DNA of 49,472 nt, taken from Clostridiales bacterium (lineage in GTDB: Bacteria; Bacillota; Clostridia; Oscillospirales; Oscillospiraceae). The first letter of the stretch is position 1. Every line of letters begins with the position of its first letter. The stretch spans positions 1 through 49,472 of the forward strand of contig DYCR01000011.1 of assembly GCA_019418025.1 (NCBI GenBank). The letters are read 5' to 3'. Below the pieces are notes generated by a model. The model had not been told where the DNA came from and did not search any database. It was given only the letters and a program-made list of their open reading frames with translations. Below, one piece after another: positions 42,806 through 49,472 of this stretch. Position numbers and translations under genes: made by a program.

Positions 42806-43522
42806 TTACTCCTTTATACTGTCTTTGTTTTCCCGTGCAAGGCGTTCCCGCTCTGCTTGGGACAATCTCAAATAGTTGGGCTGCAGACCGGCACCGTCGC
42901 CGGGCAAGCCTTGGGCGATGGCCTCTGCCGCCGCCAATGCCACGCCGGATGCACGCTGATGCAGGCGATGCTCCGGCGGCAGGCGAAGGGTCTGCACCTG
43001 TTCTAGCAACGTATTATAGCACAGTTTTGCCCCATCGCCAACTAAAAAAATCTCGCCGTCCAATTTTTTCAGCTCCTCACCCAGATCCGAAAGGGAAATG
43101 GCACGGTCCGGGCAGATCCTCTGCAAGCCGCCGTTTTTCACCTGAAAAACGGCATTGTAGACCTGACTGCGGCGGGCATCCATGCAGGCGCAGACGTATC
43201 CCTCCGGTGCCCCCAGAGAAAGCGCCATGGCCTCCAGCGTGGACACCCCGTAAACCGGGAGCTGCCTGCCCCAGCCGAAGCCCTTGGCCGCAGCCACGCC
43301 GATGCGCACACCGGTAAAGCTGCCGGGTCCGGCCGCAGCCGCCACCGCCGTCACATCCTGCACGGTCTTTTGGCAGTTTTTCAGCAGATCCTCCGCCATG
43401 CTCATCAGGGTCTGGCTGTGGGTCAGGCCGGTGTTCTGGTAGCTTTCGGCAAGCAGGGTCTGCCCGTCATGGAGGGCCGCAGAAACGGCCTTTGCCGATG
43501 TTTCAAACGCTAAAATCAGCAA
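42806..43522 (-). CDS. tsaB: tRNA threonylcarbamoyladenosine factor TsaB
   Basis: 238 residues. ASKHA fold with N-terminal ILAFETSAKAVSAAL and GPGSFTGVRIGVAAAKGF. It partners TsaD in t6A synthesis of tRNA. Starts at TTG 43522 after AAGGAGGAG; overlaps tsaE by 20 nt. Confidence 0.93.
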   Translation of the reverse strand: MLILAFETSAKAVSAALHDGQTLLAESYQNTGLTHSQTLMSMAEDLLKNCQKTVQDVTAVAAAAGPGSFTGVRIGVAAAKGFGWGRQLPVYGVSTLEAMALSLGAPEGYVCACMDARRSQVYNAVFQVKNGGLQRICPDRAISLSDLGEELKKLDGEIFLVGDGAKLCYNTLLEQVQTLRLPPEHRLHQRASGVALAAAEAIAQGLPGDGAGLQPNYLRLSQAERERLARENKDSIKE

Positions 43523-43940
43523 TCTGATCTCCTCCTTCGATCACGATTTTCCGGGAATCCTCATCCAGACGGGAAATAGTGACGATGATGGGCCGCTCCA
43601 GTGCATCCCATACATTCTCGCTCCACTCCACTGCGCAGACACCGCCGCGCTCCAGATAGTCCTCCCACCCGATGTCAAACAGCTCCTCCTCACTGCCCAG
43701 ACGGTACATGTCAAAGTGGAACAGCGGGAGCCGTCCGGAGGTATATTCGTTCACAATGGTATAGGTGGGACTGGTGACGCTGTCGGCAATGCCCAGCCCC
43801 TTGGCAAGCCCCCGGGTGAAGGCGGTTTTTCCCGCGCCCAGATCCCCCCGATAGGCGATCACCGTGCCGGGTGTCAGATGCTGTGCCAGCGCCGCGCCCA
43901 CGGCTTCGGTCTGCGCCGGAGAATTTGTGATAAATTCCAT
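43503..43940 (-). CDS. tsaE: tRNA threonylcarbamoyladenosine factor TsaE
   Basis: 145 residues. The P-loop is GDLGAGKTAF; TSPTYTIVNEY and the WEDYLE region are typical. This ATPase regenerates the TsaBD complex. Start ATG 43940 after AAAGAGG. Promoter not obvious. Confidence 0.95.
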   Translation of the reverse strand: MEFITNSPAQTEAVGAALAQHLTPGTVIAYRGDLGAGKTAFTRGLAKGLGIADSVTSPTYTIVNEYTSGRLPLFHFDMYRLGSEEELFDIGWEDYLERGGVCAVEWSENVWDALERPIIVTISRLDEDSRKIVIEGGDQIADFSV

Positions 43941-44019
43941 GGTATATCAACCTCTTTCCGACCCATTCTAACACAATTATGCCCATTTTGTAAAGTCTTT
44001 CCCATAAAATTGAAATGTC

Positions 44020-44047
44020 TTGCAATTTTATTCATTACAGGTATAAT
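44020..44047 (+). promoter_or_regulatory. Promoter for the M18 aminopeptidase
   Basis: TTGCAA, 16-nt spacer, TATAAT. Confidence 0.75.
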
Positions 44048-44083
44048 AGATACCAGAAATTCATAGAAAAGGAGATTTTTACT

Positions 44084-45469
44084 ATGACCATCGACGAACT
44101 GAAGGAAAGCCTGCTGGCTTCTCCGAAAAACGGATATGCAACACTCTCCGCTGACGAGCGGGTAAAAATGGAAGAATACTGCAAGGGCTACGCTGCATTT
44201 ATGGATGCCTGCAAGACCGAGCGCGAGGCAACCACTTGGACCGCCGCCACCGCCGAGGCCCACGGCTTCAAGGCTCTGATCCCCGGCATGGCGCTCAAGC
44301 CCGGTGACAAGGTCTACCACAACAACCGGGGCAAGAGCATCATTCTGGCCGTCATTGGCTCCGAGAGCCTGAACAGCGGCGCCAATATCTGCGCTGCCCA
44401 CGTTGACTCCCCCAGAATCGACATCAAGCCCAATCCCCTGTACGAGGATTCCGAGATTGCCTACCTCAAGACCCACTACTACGGCGGCATCAAAAAATAT
44501 CAGTGGCTGACCATTCCTCTGGCCCTGCACGGCGTCATCTTCCGCAAGGACGGCACCGTTGTCACCGTGACCATCGGTGAGGATGACAGCGACCCCATCC
44601 TTGTCATTGCCGACCTGCTGCCCCATCTGGCTGCCGATCAGATGCAAAAGACCGCAGCTCAGGTCATCGCCGGTGAGCAGCTGAACGTCATCATGGGCAG
44701 TGAGCCTCTGGTCGGTGACGGCAGCGATCTTGTGAAGCTGCACATCATGAAGCTGCTGAACGAGAAATACGGCATCATCGAGTCTGACTTCCTCTCTGCC
44801 GAGCTGACTCTGGTCCCCGCCGGCAAGTGCCGTGAGGTGGGTCTGGACCGCAGCCTGCTGGGTGCTTACGGCCACGACGACCGTGTCTGCGCCTACGCTG
44901 AGATCGTCCCTCTGCTGAACATGGGCACCCCCAAGCACACCGCCGTGTGCATTCTGGCCGACAAGGAAGAGATCGGCTCCGTGGGCATCTCCGGCATGCA
45001 GAGCCACTACTTCGAGACCTTCATGCAGGATCTGTGCGACGCAACCGGCGCAAGCCTGAACCGTTGTCTGGAGAGCAGCTTCTGCCTGTCTGCCGACGTT
45101 TCCAACGCTTTTGACCCCAACTTCGCCGAAACCTGCGACAAGCGCAACAACAGCCGCCTGAACTACGGCGTTGCCATCTGCAAGTACACCGGCTCCCGGG
45201 GCAAGGGCGGCGCATCCGATGCCTCCGCTGAGGCAATGGGCCATGTCCGCACCACACTGGACAACGCAAACGTCGCATGGCAGATCGCCACTCTGGGCAA
45301 GGTGGATCAGGGCGGCGGCGGCACCGTTGCAGCCTACATGGCAAACCGCAACATCGTCACCGTTGATGCCGGTGTCCCCGTGCTGAGCATGCACGCTCCT
45401 CTGGAGCTGGTCAGCAAGTACGACTGCTACATGACCATGAGAGCCTGCGAGGCCATCTATCTGGCATAA
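44084..45469 (+). CDS. M18-family aminopeptidase
   Basis: 461 residues. Metal-ligand motifs CAAHVDSPRIDIKPNP, LADKEEIGSVG and the C-terminal VLSMHAPLELVSKYD match M18 (aspartyl/ApeA-type) zinc aminopeptidases, which form large dodecameric assemblies. It trims acidic or neutral N-terminal residues from peptides. The start at 44084 follows AAAAGGAG. It has strongly optimised codons compared with neighbours, suggesting high expression (inference). Confidence 0.93.
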   Translation: MTIDELKESLLASPKNGYATLSADERVKMEEYCKGYAAFMDACKTEREATTWTAATAEAHGFKALIPGMALKPGDKVYHNNRGKSIILAVIGSESLNSGANICAAHVDSPRIDIKPNPLYEDSEIAYLKTHYYGGIKKYQWLTIPLALHGVIFRKDGTVVTVTIGEDDSDPILVIADLLPHLAADQMQKTAAQVIAGEQLNVIMGSEPLVGDGSDLVKLHIMKLLNEKYGIIESDFLSAELTLVPAGKCREVGLDRSLLGAYGHDDRVCAYAEIVPLLNMGTPKHTAVCILADKEEIGSVGISGMQSHYFETFMQDLCDATGASLNRCLESSFCLSADVSNAFDPNFAETCDKRNNSRLNYGVAICKYTGSRGKGGASDASAEAMGHVRTTLDNANVAWQIATLGKVDQGGGGTVAAYMANRNIVTVDAGVPVLSMHAPLELVSKYDCYMTMRACEAIYLA

Positions 45470-45530
45470 CTGCTGCCTGAATTTAAAAACCTGAGGGCAA
45501 TCGCCGCCAGCAAATAAAACTGTCACAAAA

Positions 45531-45578
45531 AATCAAGAACGGAGTGCACCGAAATAGAGGCGCACTCCGTTTTTTGAT
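45531..45578. terminator. Bidirectional terminator after the aminopeptidase
   Basis: Core arms AACGGAGTGC/GCACTCCGTT, extended by AATCAA/TTGATT, with six Ts following on the plus strand. It faces the convergent small-protein gene. Confidence 0.88.
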
Positions 45579-45616
45579 TCTGTAACCGCCCAATCCATTG
45601 GCATTTGTCTTTTTGC

Positions 45617-45859
45617 TCACGGAACCTGACATCCACAATGCGGGCAAAATTCTTCACCTTTTATAGGCGCAATACGAAGCGATTTGCGGCAAAATGGACA
45701 ACGATTTTTCACGGCAATCACGACGATATCAATTCCTAAAAGTACATAACCAAGGATGATACCCATACTCCAATCGATCATAAAGGAAATCAAAGTAAAG
45801 ATGCACAATACAATTCCACTGATTCTGCAAATCCTTCTGAATAAATAAAAAGGACTCAA
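45617..45859 (-). CDS. Small zinc-ribbon membrane protein, A+T-rich gene
   Basis: 80 residues from TTG 45859 with AGAGG seven bases upstream. Two membrane segments, then a zinc ribbon CPFCRKSL...FCPHCGC. The DNA of this gene is clearly richer in A+T than its neighbours and its codon choice differs, suggesting recent acquisition. It follows CooT and the His-rich gene in the same orientation. No function assigned. Confidence 0.6.
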   Translation of the reverse strand: MSPFYLFRRICRISGIVLCIFTLISFMIDWSMGIILGYVLLGIDIVVIAVKNRCPFCRKSLRIAPIKGEEFCPHCGCQVP

Positions 45860-45887
45860 TACATTACCTCTCAGGCATTCTTCGGTA

Positions 45888-46082
45888 TCAGACAGCCGCT
45901 TCCTTGACAACTGCCACGCCGTCCACCAGATTTGCCATCTCCAGAGTGCCCTCAATGGCCATCTGACGCTCCATCAGATCCGTCAGGATGACGCAGCCGT
46001 CCTTGCACTCGATGCGCATGACGTTCTTCATCACCACAGATTCGGGGACCATGCTGTTTTTATAAACGGTAGAAAGACACAT
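45888..46082 (-). CDS. CooT-family nickel-binding protein
   Basis: 64 residues. It begins MCLSTVY, with the conserved Cys2 that binds Ni(II) in CooT dimers (family knowledge), and the family's small beta-barrel pattern. Directly downstream of a His-rich protein gene (12 nt) and opposite a CsoR-type repressor, consistent with nickel or cobalt handling. Ribosome binding site AAGGAG. Confidence 0.82.
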   Translation of the reverse strand: MCLSTVYKNSMVPESVVMKNVMRIECKDGCVILTDLMERQMAIEGTLEMANLVDGVAVVKEAAV

Positions 46083-46093
46083 CGCAATTCTCC

Positions 46094-46477
46094 TTACTTG
46101 ACTTCCAGACTTGCCAGAATGGCGCTCAGGCGCATGTTGCCCTTTTCAAAATCGGACACCGCAGCCATCACCTGCTCGTAGGCCACCGGATTGCCGGCCT
46201 CGCTGAACTGCTTTGCCAGCTCTGCCAGCTCATTGGCGTGGGCGGCATTGTGGCCGACCATGTACTTCATCAGCGCCAGCAGCTCCTCCATGGGGGTATG
46301 CTCGCACTTGGATGCGCAGCTGCCGCAGCCTGCATCGCAGTGGCTGTGGGGATGGTCATGACCTTCCTCGTGCAGATGCTCGTGGGTATGTGCATGGGTA
46401 TGGGTGTGACCGTCATGAGTATGCTCGTGAGAATGCTGGTGGGCATGCCCCTCCATGTGATCGTGATCCATATGCAT
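46094..46477 (-). CDS. Histidine-rich metal-binding protein
   Basis: 127 residues. The first about 48 residues are almost entirely His/Asp/Gly/Thr repeats (HEHTHDGHTHTHAHTHEH and similar), followed by a Cys-rich segment CDAGCGSCASKC and a helical C-terminal domain of about 60 residues (about 65-127). Such proteins store or buffer Ni, Co or Zn. The start at 46477 follows GAGGAG. It leads the operon with CooT, from a consensus promoter. Confidence 0.85.
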   Translation of the reverse strand: MHMDHDHMEGHAHQHSHEHTHDGHTHTHAHTHEHLHEEGHDHPHSHCDAGCGSCASKCEHTPMEELLALMKYMVGHNAAHANELAELAKQFSEAGNPVAYEQVMAAVSDFEKGNMRLSAILASLEVK

Positions 46478-46505
46478 GATTATCTCCTCGATTCTTTTTT
46501 CTTTC

Positions 46506-46534
46506 ATTATAGTACCATTTCCCCGTTCTGTCAA
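46506..46534 (-). promoter_or_regulatory. Promoter for the His-rich/CooT operon
   Basis: TTGACA, 17-nt spacer, TATAAT reading leftwards. Confidence 0.88.
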
Positions 46535-46552
46535 AGGCAAAATATTGTCCCA

Positions 46553-46568
46553 AATATCCCCCCTGTGT
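46553..46568. promoter_or_regulatory. Candidate CsoR/RcnR-type operator
   Basis: A six-C tract flanked by A/T-rich bases (AATATCCCCCCTGTGT) between the two divergent promoters, reminiscent of the G/C-tract sites of RcnR and FrmR repressors. Inference only. Confidence 0.4.
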
Positions 46569-46570
46569 GG

Positions 46571-46599
46571 TTGCAGGGTTTTGCCGGAGATGGTATAAT
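46571..46599 (+). promoter_or_regulatory. Promoter for the CsoR-family gene
   Basis: TTGCAG, 17-nt spacer, TATAAT. Confidence 0.82.
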
Positions 46600-46623
46600 G
46601 AATAAAAAGAAAGAGGTGAGCCC

Positions 46624-46980
46624 ATGGAAGAACATTCCCACGATCATATTCATCCCACCGACCACGAGCACGATCACGAATATATGCATCACCATGGCAT
46701 CCCTCACAGTCATGCCCATGTCCACGAGAATCAGAAGGCAGTGATCAACCGTCTGGCACGGGCCATCGGTCATCTGAACAAGGTTAAACGGATGGTGGAA
46801 GAGGGCTGTGACTGTTCGGATGTCCTGATACAGCTGGCGGCTGTCCGGTCTGCCCTTGACAACACCGGCAAGGTGATCCTGAACGATCATATCCGCCACT
46901 GCATGGTGGATGCGGTTGCCGCGGGCGATCAGAGCGCCATCGATGATCTCTGTCAGGCCATTGAAAAATTCATGAAATGA
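46624..46980 (+). CDS. CsoR/RcnR-family metal-sensing repressor with His-rich N-terminus
   Basis: 118 residues. The first about 37 residues are His-rich; the four-helix family domain begins INRLARAIGHLNKVKRMVEE. The ligand positions read Cys in GCDCSDVL, His in NDHIRHC and Cys four residues later, the C-H-C pattern of Cu(I)-type CsoR rather than the C-H-H of RcnR. The His-rich tail is unusual and could bind Ni/Co/Zn. It is divergent from the His-rich/CooT operon, its probable target. Confidence 0.85.
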   Translation: MEEHSHDHIHPTDHEHDHEYMHHHGIPHSHAHVHENQKAVINRLARAIGHLNKVKRMVEEGCDCSDVLIQLAAVRSALDNTGKVILNDHIRHCMVDAVAAGDQSAIDDLCQAIEKFMK

Positions 46981-46985
46981 ACGAT

Positions 46986-47012
46986 TCCCCCGATCTGGCA
47001 TCAGATCGGGGG
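46986..47012 (+). terminator. Terminator after the CsoR-family gene (first copy)
   Basis: CCCCCGATCTG-gcat-CAGATCGGGG followed by GGCCGTTTTT. The same hairpin recurs at 47217-47244 with the repeat element between. Confidence 0.88.
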
Positions 47013-47013
47013 G

Positions 47014-47214
47014 CCGTTTTTCAAAATAGTCTGCCGAAATTTGCCGCTTTAGCGGTAAATAAAACGAAAATCATGTTCCACGGGGGCGTGTACCTCGGGG
47101 AACATACCGCTCAGCCTGATGAGTGTGGAATTTGTCCGTCATTGACGGGAAAATTATGCGCGGATCAGGCTGCAAAGTTGCCCGAAAGCCCTGAAAGGGG
47201 TTCCGGGCAGGCTA
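47014..47214 (-). repeat. Dispersed repeat copy 7, full-length structured element
   Basis: About 200 bp, reverse orientation of copy 5, with all its parts: CCGCT/AGCGG hairpin, stem ATGTTCC/GGAACAT enclosing CACGGGGGCGTG, CAGCCTGAT/ATCAGGCTG inverted repeat around CCGTC-att-GACGG, GCGCGGATCAGGCTGC and the conserved hairpin at 47179-47209. The intergenic space 46981-47300 contains no gene; it is filled by this element and the two terminator copies. Confidence 0.85.
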
Positions 47215-47216
47215 AA

Positions 47217-47253
47217 TCCCCCCGATCTGGCATCAGATCGGGGGTTCATTTTT
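47217..47253 (+). terminator. Second copy of the CsoR-gene terminator
   Basis: CCCCCCGATCTG-gcat-CAGATCGGGGG followed by TTCATTTTTT; the stem core is identical to the hairpin at 46986-47012. Confidence 0.85.
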
Positions 47254-47300
47254 TCATGCCAGTGTGCTACACTATCCTCAGTAAACCGAGGAGGTGCATC

Positions 47301-47933
47301 ATGAAACCATGTGTTATTTTCTGCGCCGCCGAGTTCGATCGGCTGCTTGCTCCCATTGACGAAAACGCCCTGATCATCGCCGCCGACGGCGGCCTGCTCC
47401 ACACCCAGCGTCTGGGCCTTTGCCCCCATGTGATCCTTGGGGATTTCGACTCTCTGGGCTACACCCCCGCAGATTCTCGGGTGTTCCCTGTGGAAAAGGA
47501 CGACACCGATGCCATGCTGGCGGTGAAGCACGGGCTTTCCGCAGGGTGCGATTCATTTTTGCTGTACGGTGCCATGGACGGCCCCCGACTGGACCATACC
47601 ATCGCCAATTTCCAGACCCTTTCCTATCTTGCCGCCCACGGGGCCAGAGGCACACTGGTGGGCAGGGATTATCTGGCCACGGTGATCGCCAACCGCAGAA
47701 TCCGCTTTCCCAAGACCGCAGAGGGCATCGTGTCCGTGTTCTGCTGGGGCGGCGATGCCTCCGGCGTCACCCTCAAGGGGCTGCAATACCCTCTGTCCGA
47801 TGCTCCACTCAGCGCCGCCTTCCCCTTGGGGGTCAGCAACCATTTTCAGGGAGAAGCGTCCGAGATCTCCGTCCGGCAGGGCATGCTGCTTGTGCTGTGG
47901 GATCGGGCCAACGGCCTGTGTCAGGGAGATTGA
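47301..47933 (+). CDS. Thiamine pyrophosphokinase
   Basis: 210 residues. N-terminal catalytic domain with ADGGLLH, GDFDSLG and the EKDDTDAMLAVKHG segment, and the thiamine-binding C-terminal half (LGVSNHF). Converts thiamine and ATP to thiamine diphosphate, completing salvage of thiamine taken up by ThiT. ATG 47301 follows GAGGAGG. The MocR-type gene starts 6 nt after it. Confidence 0.92.
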   Translation: MKPCVIFCAAEFDRLLAPIDENALIIAADGGLLHTQRLGLCPHVILGDFDSLGYTPADSRVFPVEKDDTDAMLAVKHGLSAGCDSFLLYGAMDGPRLDHTIANFQTLSYLAAHGARGTLVGRDYLATVIANRRIRFPKTAEGIVSVFCWGGDASGVTLKGLQYPLSDAPLSAAFPLGVSNHFQGEASEISVRQGMLLVLWDRANGLCQGD

Positions 47934-47939
47934 TCCGCC

Positions 47940-49382
47940 ATGCTGACCTATGAACTGCACAAATCCCCGGGACTTCCTCTTTACGAGTCTCTCTACCGCT
48001 GCATCCGCGGCGATATCCTCAGCGGCAAGCTCTCCCCCAACGAAAAGCTCCCCTCCAAGCGGGCCCTTGCGGCGCATCTGGAGGTGAGCAAGGTCACCGT
48101 GGAGGGGGCCTACACCCAGCTGGTGGCCGAGGGATATCTGCGCTCGGAGGAAAAGGTGGGCTATTTCGTGGAGCCTGTCCCCCGCCTGTCCTCCGGCACC
48201 CCCATCGTCCCGTCCCCGGAGCCTCCGGAGCCGGTCTGGCCCGTGGATCTGACCGCCAATGCTCCGGCCTCAGGCTTTCCCTTCTCGGTCTGGATGAAGC
48301 TTCAGCGTCAGGTCATGCTCGATTACGGCGACAGGCTCCTCGCCCCGCTGCCCAGTCAGGGATACCTGCCCCTGCGGCAGGCCATCGCAAACCACCTGTC
48401 CGACTTTCGGAATATGCAGGTGGACCCGGGGAACATCCTGATCGGCGCAGGAACGGACTTTCTTTATAACCTGCTACTTCAGCTTCTGGGTCGGGACAAG
48501 ATCTATGCCGTGGAGGAGCCGGGCTATCGGAAAATCTCCCAGATCTATGCCGCCGGAGGGGTCCGCTGTATTCAGGCCCCCATCGACGATCAGGGGGTCA
48601 TCCCCCACGCCCTTGCAGATGCTCAGGTCCTGCACTGCTCCCCCAGTCACCATTTCCCCACGGGGATCGTCACCCCCGTCAAGCGCCGCCGGCAGCTGCT
48701 GCAATGGGCCGCGCAGCAGCCTGACCGCTGGCTCATCGAGGATGACTACGACTCGGAGTTCCGCTTTCACGCCCACCCGGTCCCCGCTCTGCAAACCATG
48801 GACCCCGATGGGCATGTCATCTATATGAACACCTTTTCCAAAAGCCTCGCCCCCTCCATCCGTATCAGCTACATGATCCTGCCGCCAAGGCTGATGGCGG
48901 AGTTTCGGGAAAAGCTTGGCTTTTACAGCTGCACCGTCCCCAGCTTTGAGCAGTACACACTGGAGCGATTCCTGTCTCAGGGGCATTTTGAAAAGCACAT
49001 CAACCGCATGCGCAAATTCTACCGCAGCCGCCGGAACTTTGTGACCCAGACTCTGGAAAGCTGCCCCTTTGCCGACCGCCTCACCCTGATGGAGCAGGAT
49101 GCAGGTCTGCACTTTTTGCTCCGTGTCGATACCCGTCTGCCGGATCGGCAGGTCCTCAGCCTGTGCAGGCAGGCAGGCATCCGGCTTCGGGCCCTGAGTG
49201 AATACTATCTGCAAGCGCCGCCTGACTGGGCCGAGCATTGCTTCGTGGTGAATTATTCCGGCCTTCGGGAGGAGAATCTCCTTCCTGCCATCCAAAAACT
49301 CCGCAAGATTCTTGAAAATCCCCCAAAAATGTGCTATGATGAGGAAAAATCCTCAAATACGGCAAAAGGAGCCATCCTATGA
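47940..49382 (+). CDS. MocR-family regulator (GntR HTH + aminotransferase-like domain)
   Basis: 480 residues. GntR winged helix (about 1-75, LYESLYRCIRGDILSGKLSPNEKLPSKRALA split across the DNA-binding helices) then a PLP aminotransferase fold with Lys in NTFSKSLAPSIRISY and D in EDDYDSEF. PdxR-like members regulate vitamin B6 genes; others act on GABA or taurine. Its target may be the divergent or flanking genes; not determinable. Stop overlaps the next ATG by four bases. Confidence 0.9.
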   Translation: MLTYELHKSPGLPLYESLYRCIRGDILSGKLSPNEKLPSKRALAAHLEVSKVTVEGAYTQLVAEGYLRSEEKVGYFVEPVPRLSSGTPIVPSPEPPEPVWPVDLTANAPASGFPFSVWMKLQRQVMLDYGDRLLAPLPSQGYLPLRQAIANHLSDFRNMQVDPGNILIGAGTDFLYNLLLQLLGRDKIYAVEEPGYRKISQIYAAGGVRCIQAPIDDQGVIPHALADAQVLHCSPSHHFPTGIVTPVKRRRQLLQWAAQQPDRWLIEDDYDSEFRFHAHPVPALQTMDPDGHVIYMNTFSKSLAPSIRISYMILPPRLMAEFREKLGFYSCTVPSFEQYTLERFLSQGHFEKHINRMRKFYRSRRNFVTQTLESCPFADRLTLMEQDAGLHFLLRVDTRLPDRQVLSLCRQAGIRLRALSEYYLQAPPDWAEHCFVVNYSGLREENLLPAIQKLRKILENPPKMCYDEEKSSNTAKGAIL

Positions 49383-49472
49383 AGAAAACCAGTCTGCTTT
49401 TGGCAGTATTCCTGTCGGTGGGCATGCTCGCCGGCTGCGGCAGTGAGCCTGCCCCCACCGAGACCTCTGCGC
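49379..49472 (+). CDS. Lipoprotein, N-terminal fragment
   Basis: Only 31 codons are in the window. ATG 49379 overlaps the MocR stop (ATGA) and follows AAAGGAG. Signal sequence KKTSLLLAVFLSVGMLAGC with lipobox LAGC, then a Ser/Pro/Thr/Glu-rich linker. A substrate-binding or unknown lipoprotein; translationally coupled to the regulator. Confidence 0.8.
   Translation, partial: MKKTSLLLAVFLSVGMLAGCGSEPAPTETSA

Noticed and set aside
45470..45515. Possible eighth, eroded copy of the TGCCCGAAA hairpin after the aminopeptidase
   Set aside because: TGCCTGAA...GAGGGCA gives only a weak stem and lacks the T-tract; too degenerate to count.
43874..45526. 550-codon minus-strand ORF opposite the M18 aminopeptidase
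   Set aside because: Antisense shadow of a conserved gene; overlaps tsaE as well.
46977..47300. Reading frame running through repeat copy 7 into thiamine pyrophosphokinase
   Set aside because: It translates two terminator hairpins and the repeat element; the enzyme begins at 47301 after GAGGAGG.

Overview
The window (about 49.5 kb, G+C-rich coding DNA, Clostridia-type promoters and strong AGGAGG ribosome binding sites) looks like a chromosomal piece of a gut-dwelling Firmicute of the Oscillospiraceae/Ruminococcaceae kind. That assignment is an inference from gene content (YesN/YesM two-component pair, LplB-type permease, ECF vitamin transporters, short peptide-deformylase family, GPH symporter) and from the many glycan-active enzymes. 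No rRNA, prophage, IS transposase or CRISPR array was seen. One tRNA-Arg(ACG) is present.

Layout. 1-4.8 kb: start of an ABC sugar permease gene divergent from a YesN/YesM two-component system and a GH123-like (DUF4091) protein. 4.9-7.1 kb: split chromate transporter with a divergent LysR regulator. 7.1-10.2 kb: short peptide deformylase, threonine ammonia-lyase and a PTS-EIIC-like membrane protein. 10.2-14.4 kb: second DUF4091 protein, Gfo/Idh/MocA oxidoreductase and an AraC regulator. 14.6-20 kb: asparaginase II-type enzyme, YgjP-like metallopeptidase, DUF4300 lipoprotein, ferredoxin plus NapH-like membrane protein, an Ig-like lipoprotein and a zinc-ribbon membrane protein. 20.4-27.4 kb: a secreted 1123-residue GH-A/FN3/sialidase fusion, an AraC regulator, a GPH sugar symporter and a creatininase-family protein. 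27.5-30.4 kb: yybP-ykoY manganese riboswitch in front of a P2-type cation ATPase. 30.5-34.7 kb: ECF transporter operon led by a SAM hydrolase. 34.7-37.8 kb: beta-CASP metallo-beta-lactamase and GH29 fucosidase. 38-49.5 kb: tRNA-Arg, mutY, PHP phosphatase, TPP-riboswitch/thiT, HIT protein, small export protein, upp-tsaB-tsaE, M18 aminopeptidase, a His-rich/CooT/CsoR metal cluster, thiamine pyrophosphokinase, a MocR regulator and the start of a lipoprotein.

How the genes work together. Sialidase, fucosidase and two GH123-like proteins, with dedicated regulators and sugar transporters, suggest foraging on host-type glycans. Thiamine is handled by riboswitch-controlled ThiT plus thiamine pyrophosphokinase. 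Metals are handled by the manganese-switched ATPase and the His-rich/CooT/CsoR cluster.

The most unusual structure is a dispersed repeat family with at least seven copies here. A conserved hairpin (TGCCCGAAA...TTTCGGGCA, usually followed by Ts) sits at gene 3' ends, typically 5-8 nt after an unrelated local terminator hairpin. Three copies carry an additional structured body (about 100-200 bp). At four loci the local terminator, or one arm of it, is repeated on the far side of the element, as if the element had inserted and duplicated the terminator. I do not recognise this family.
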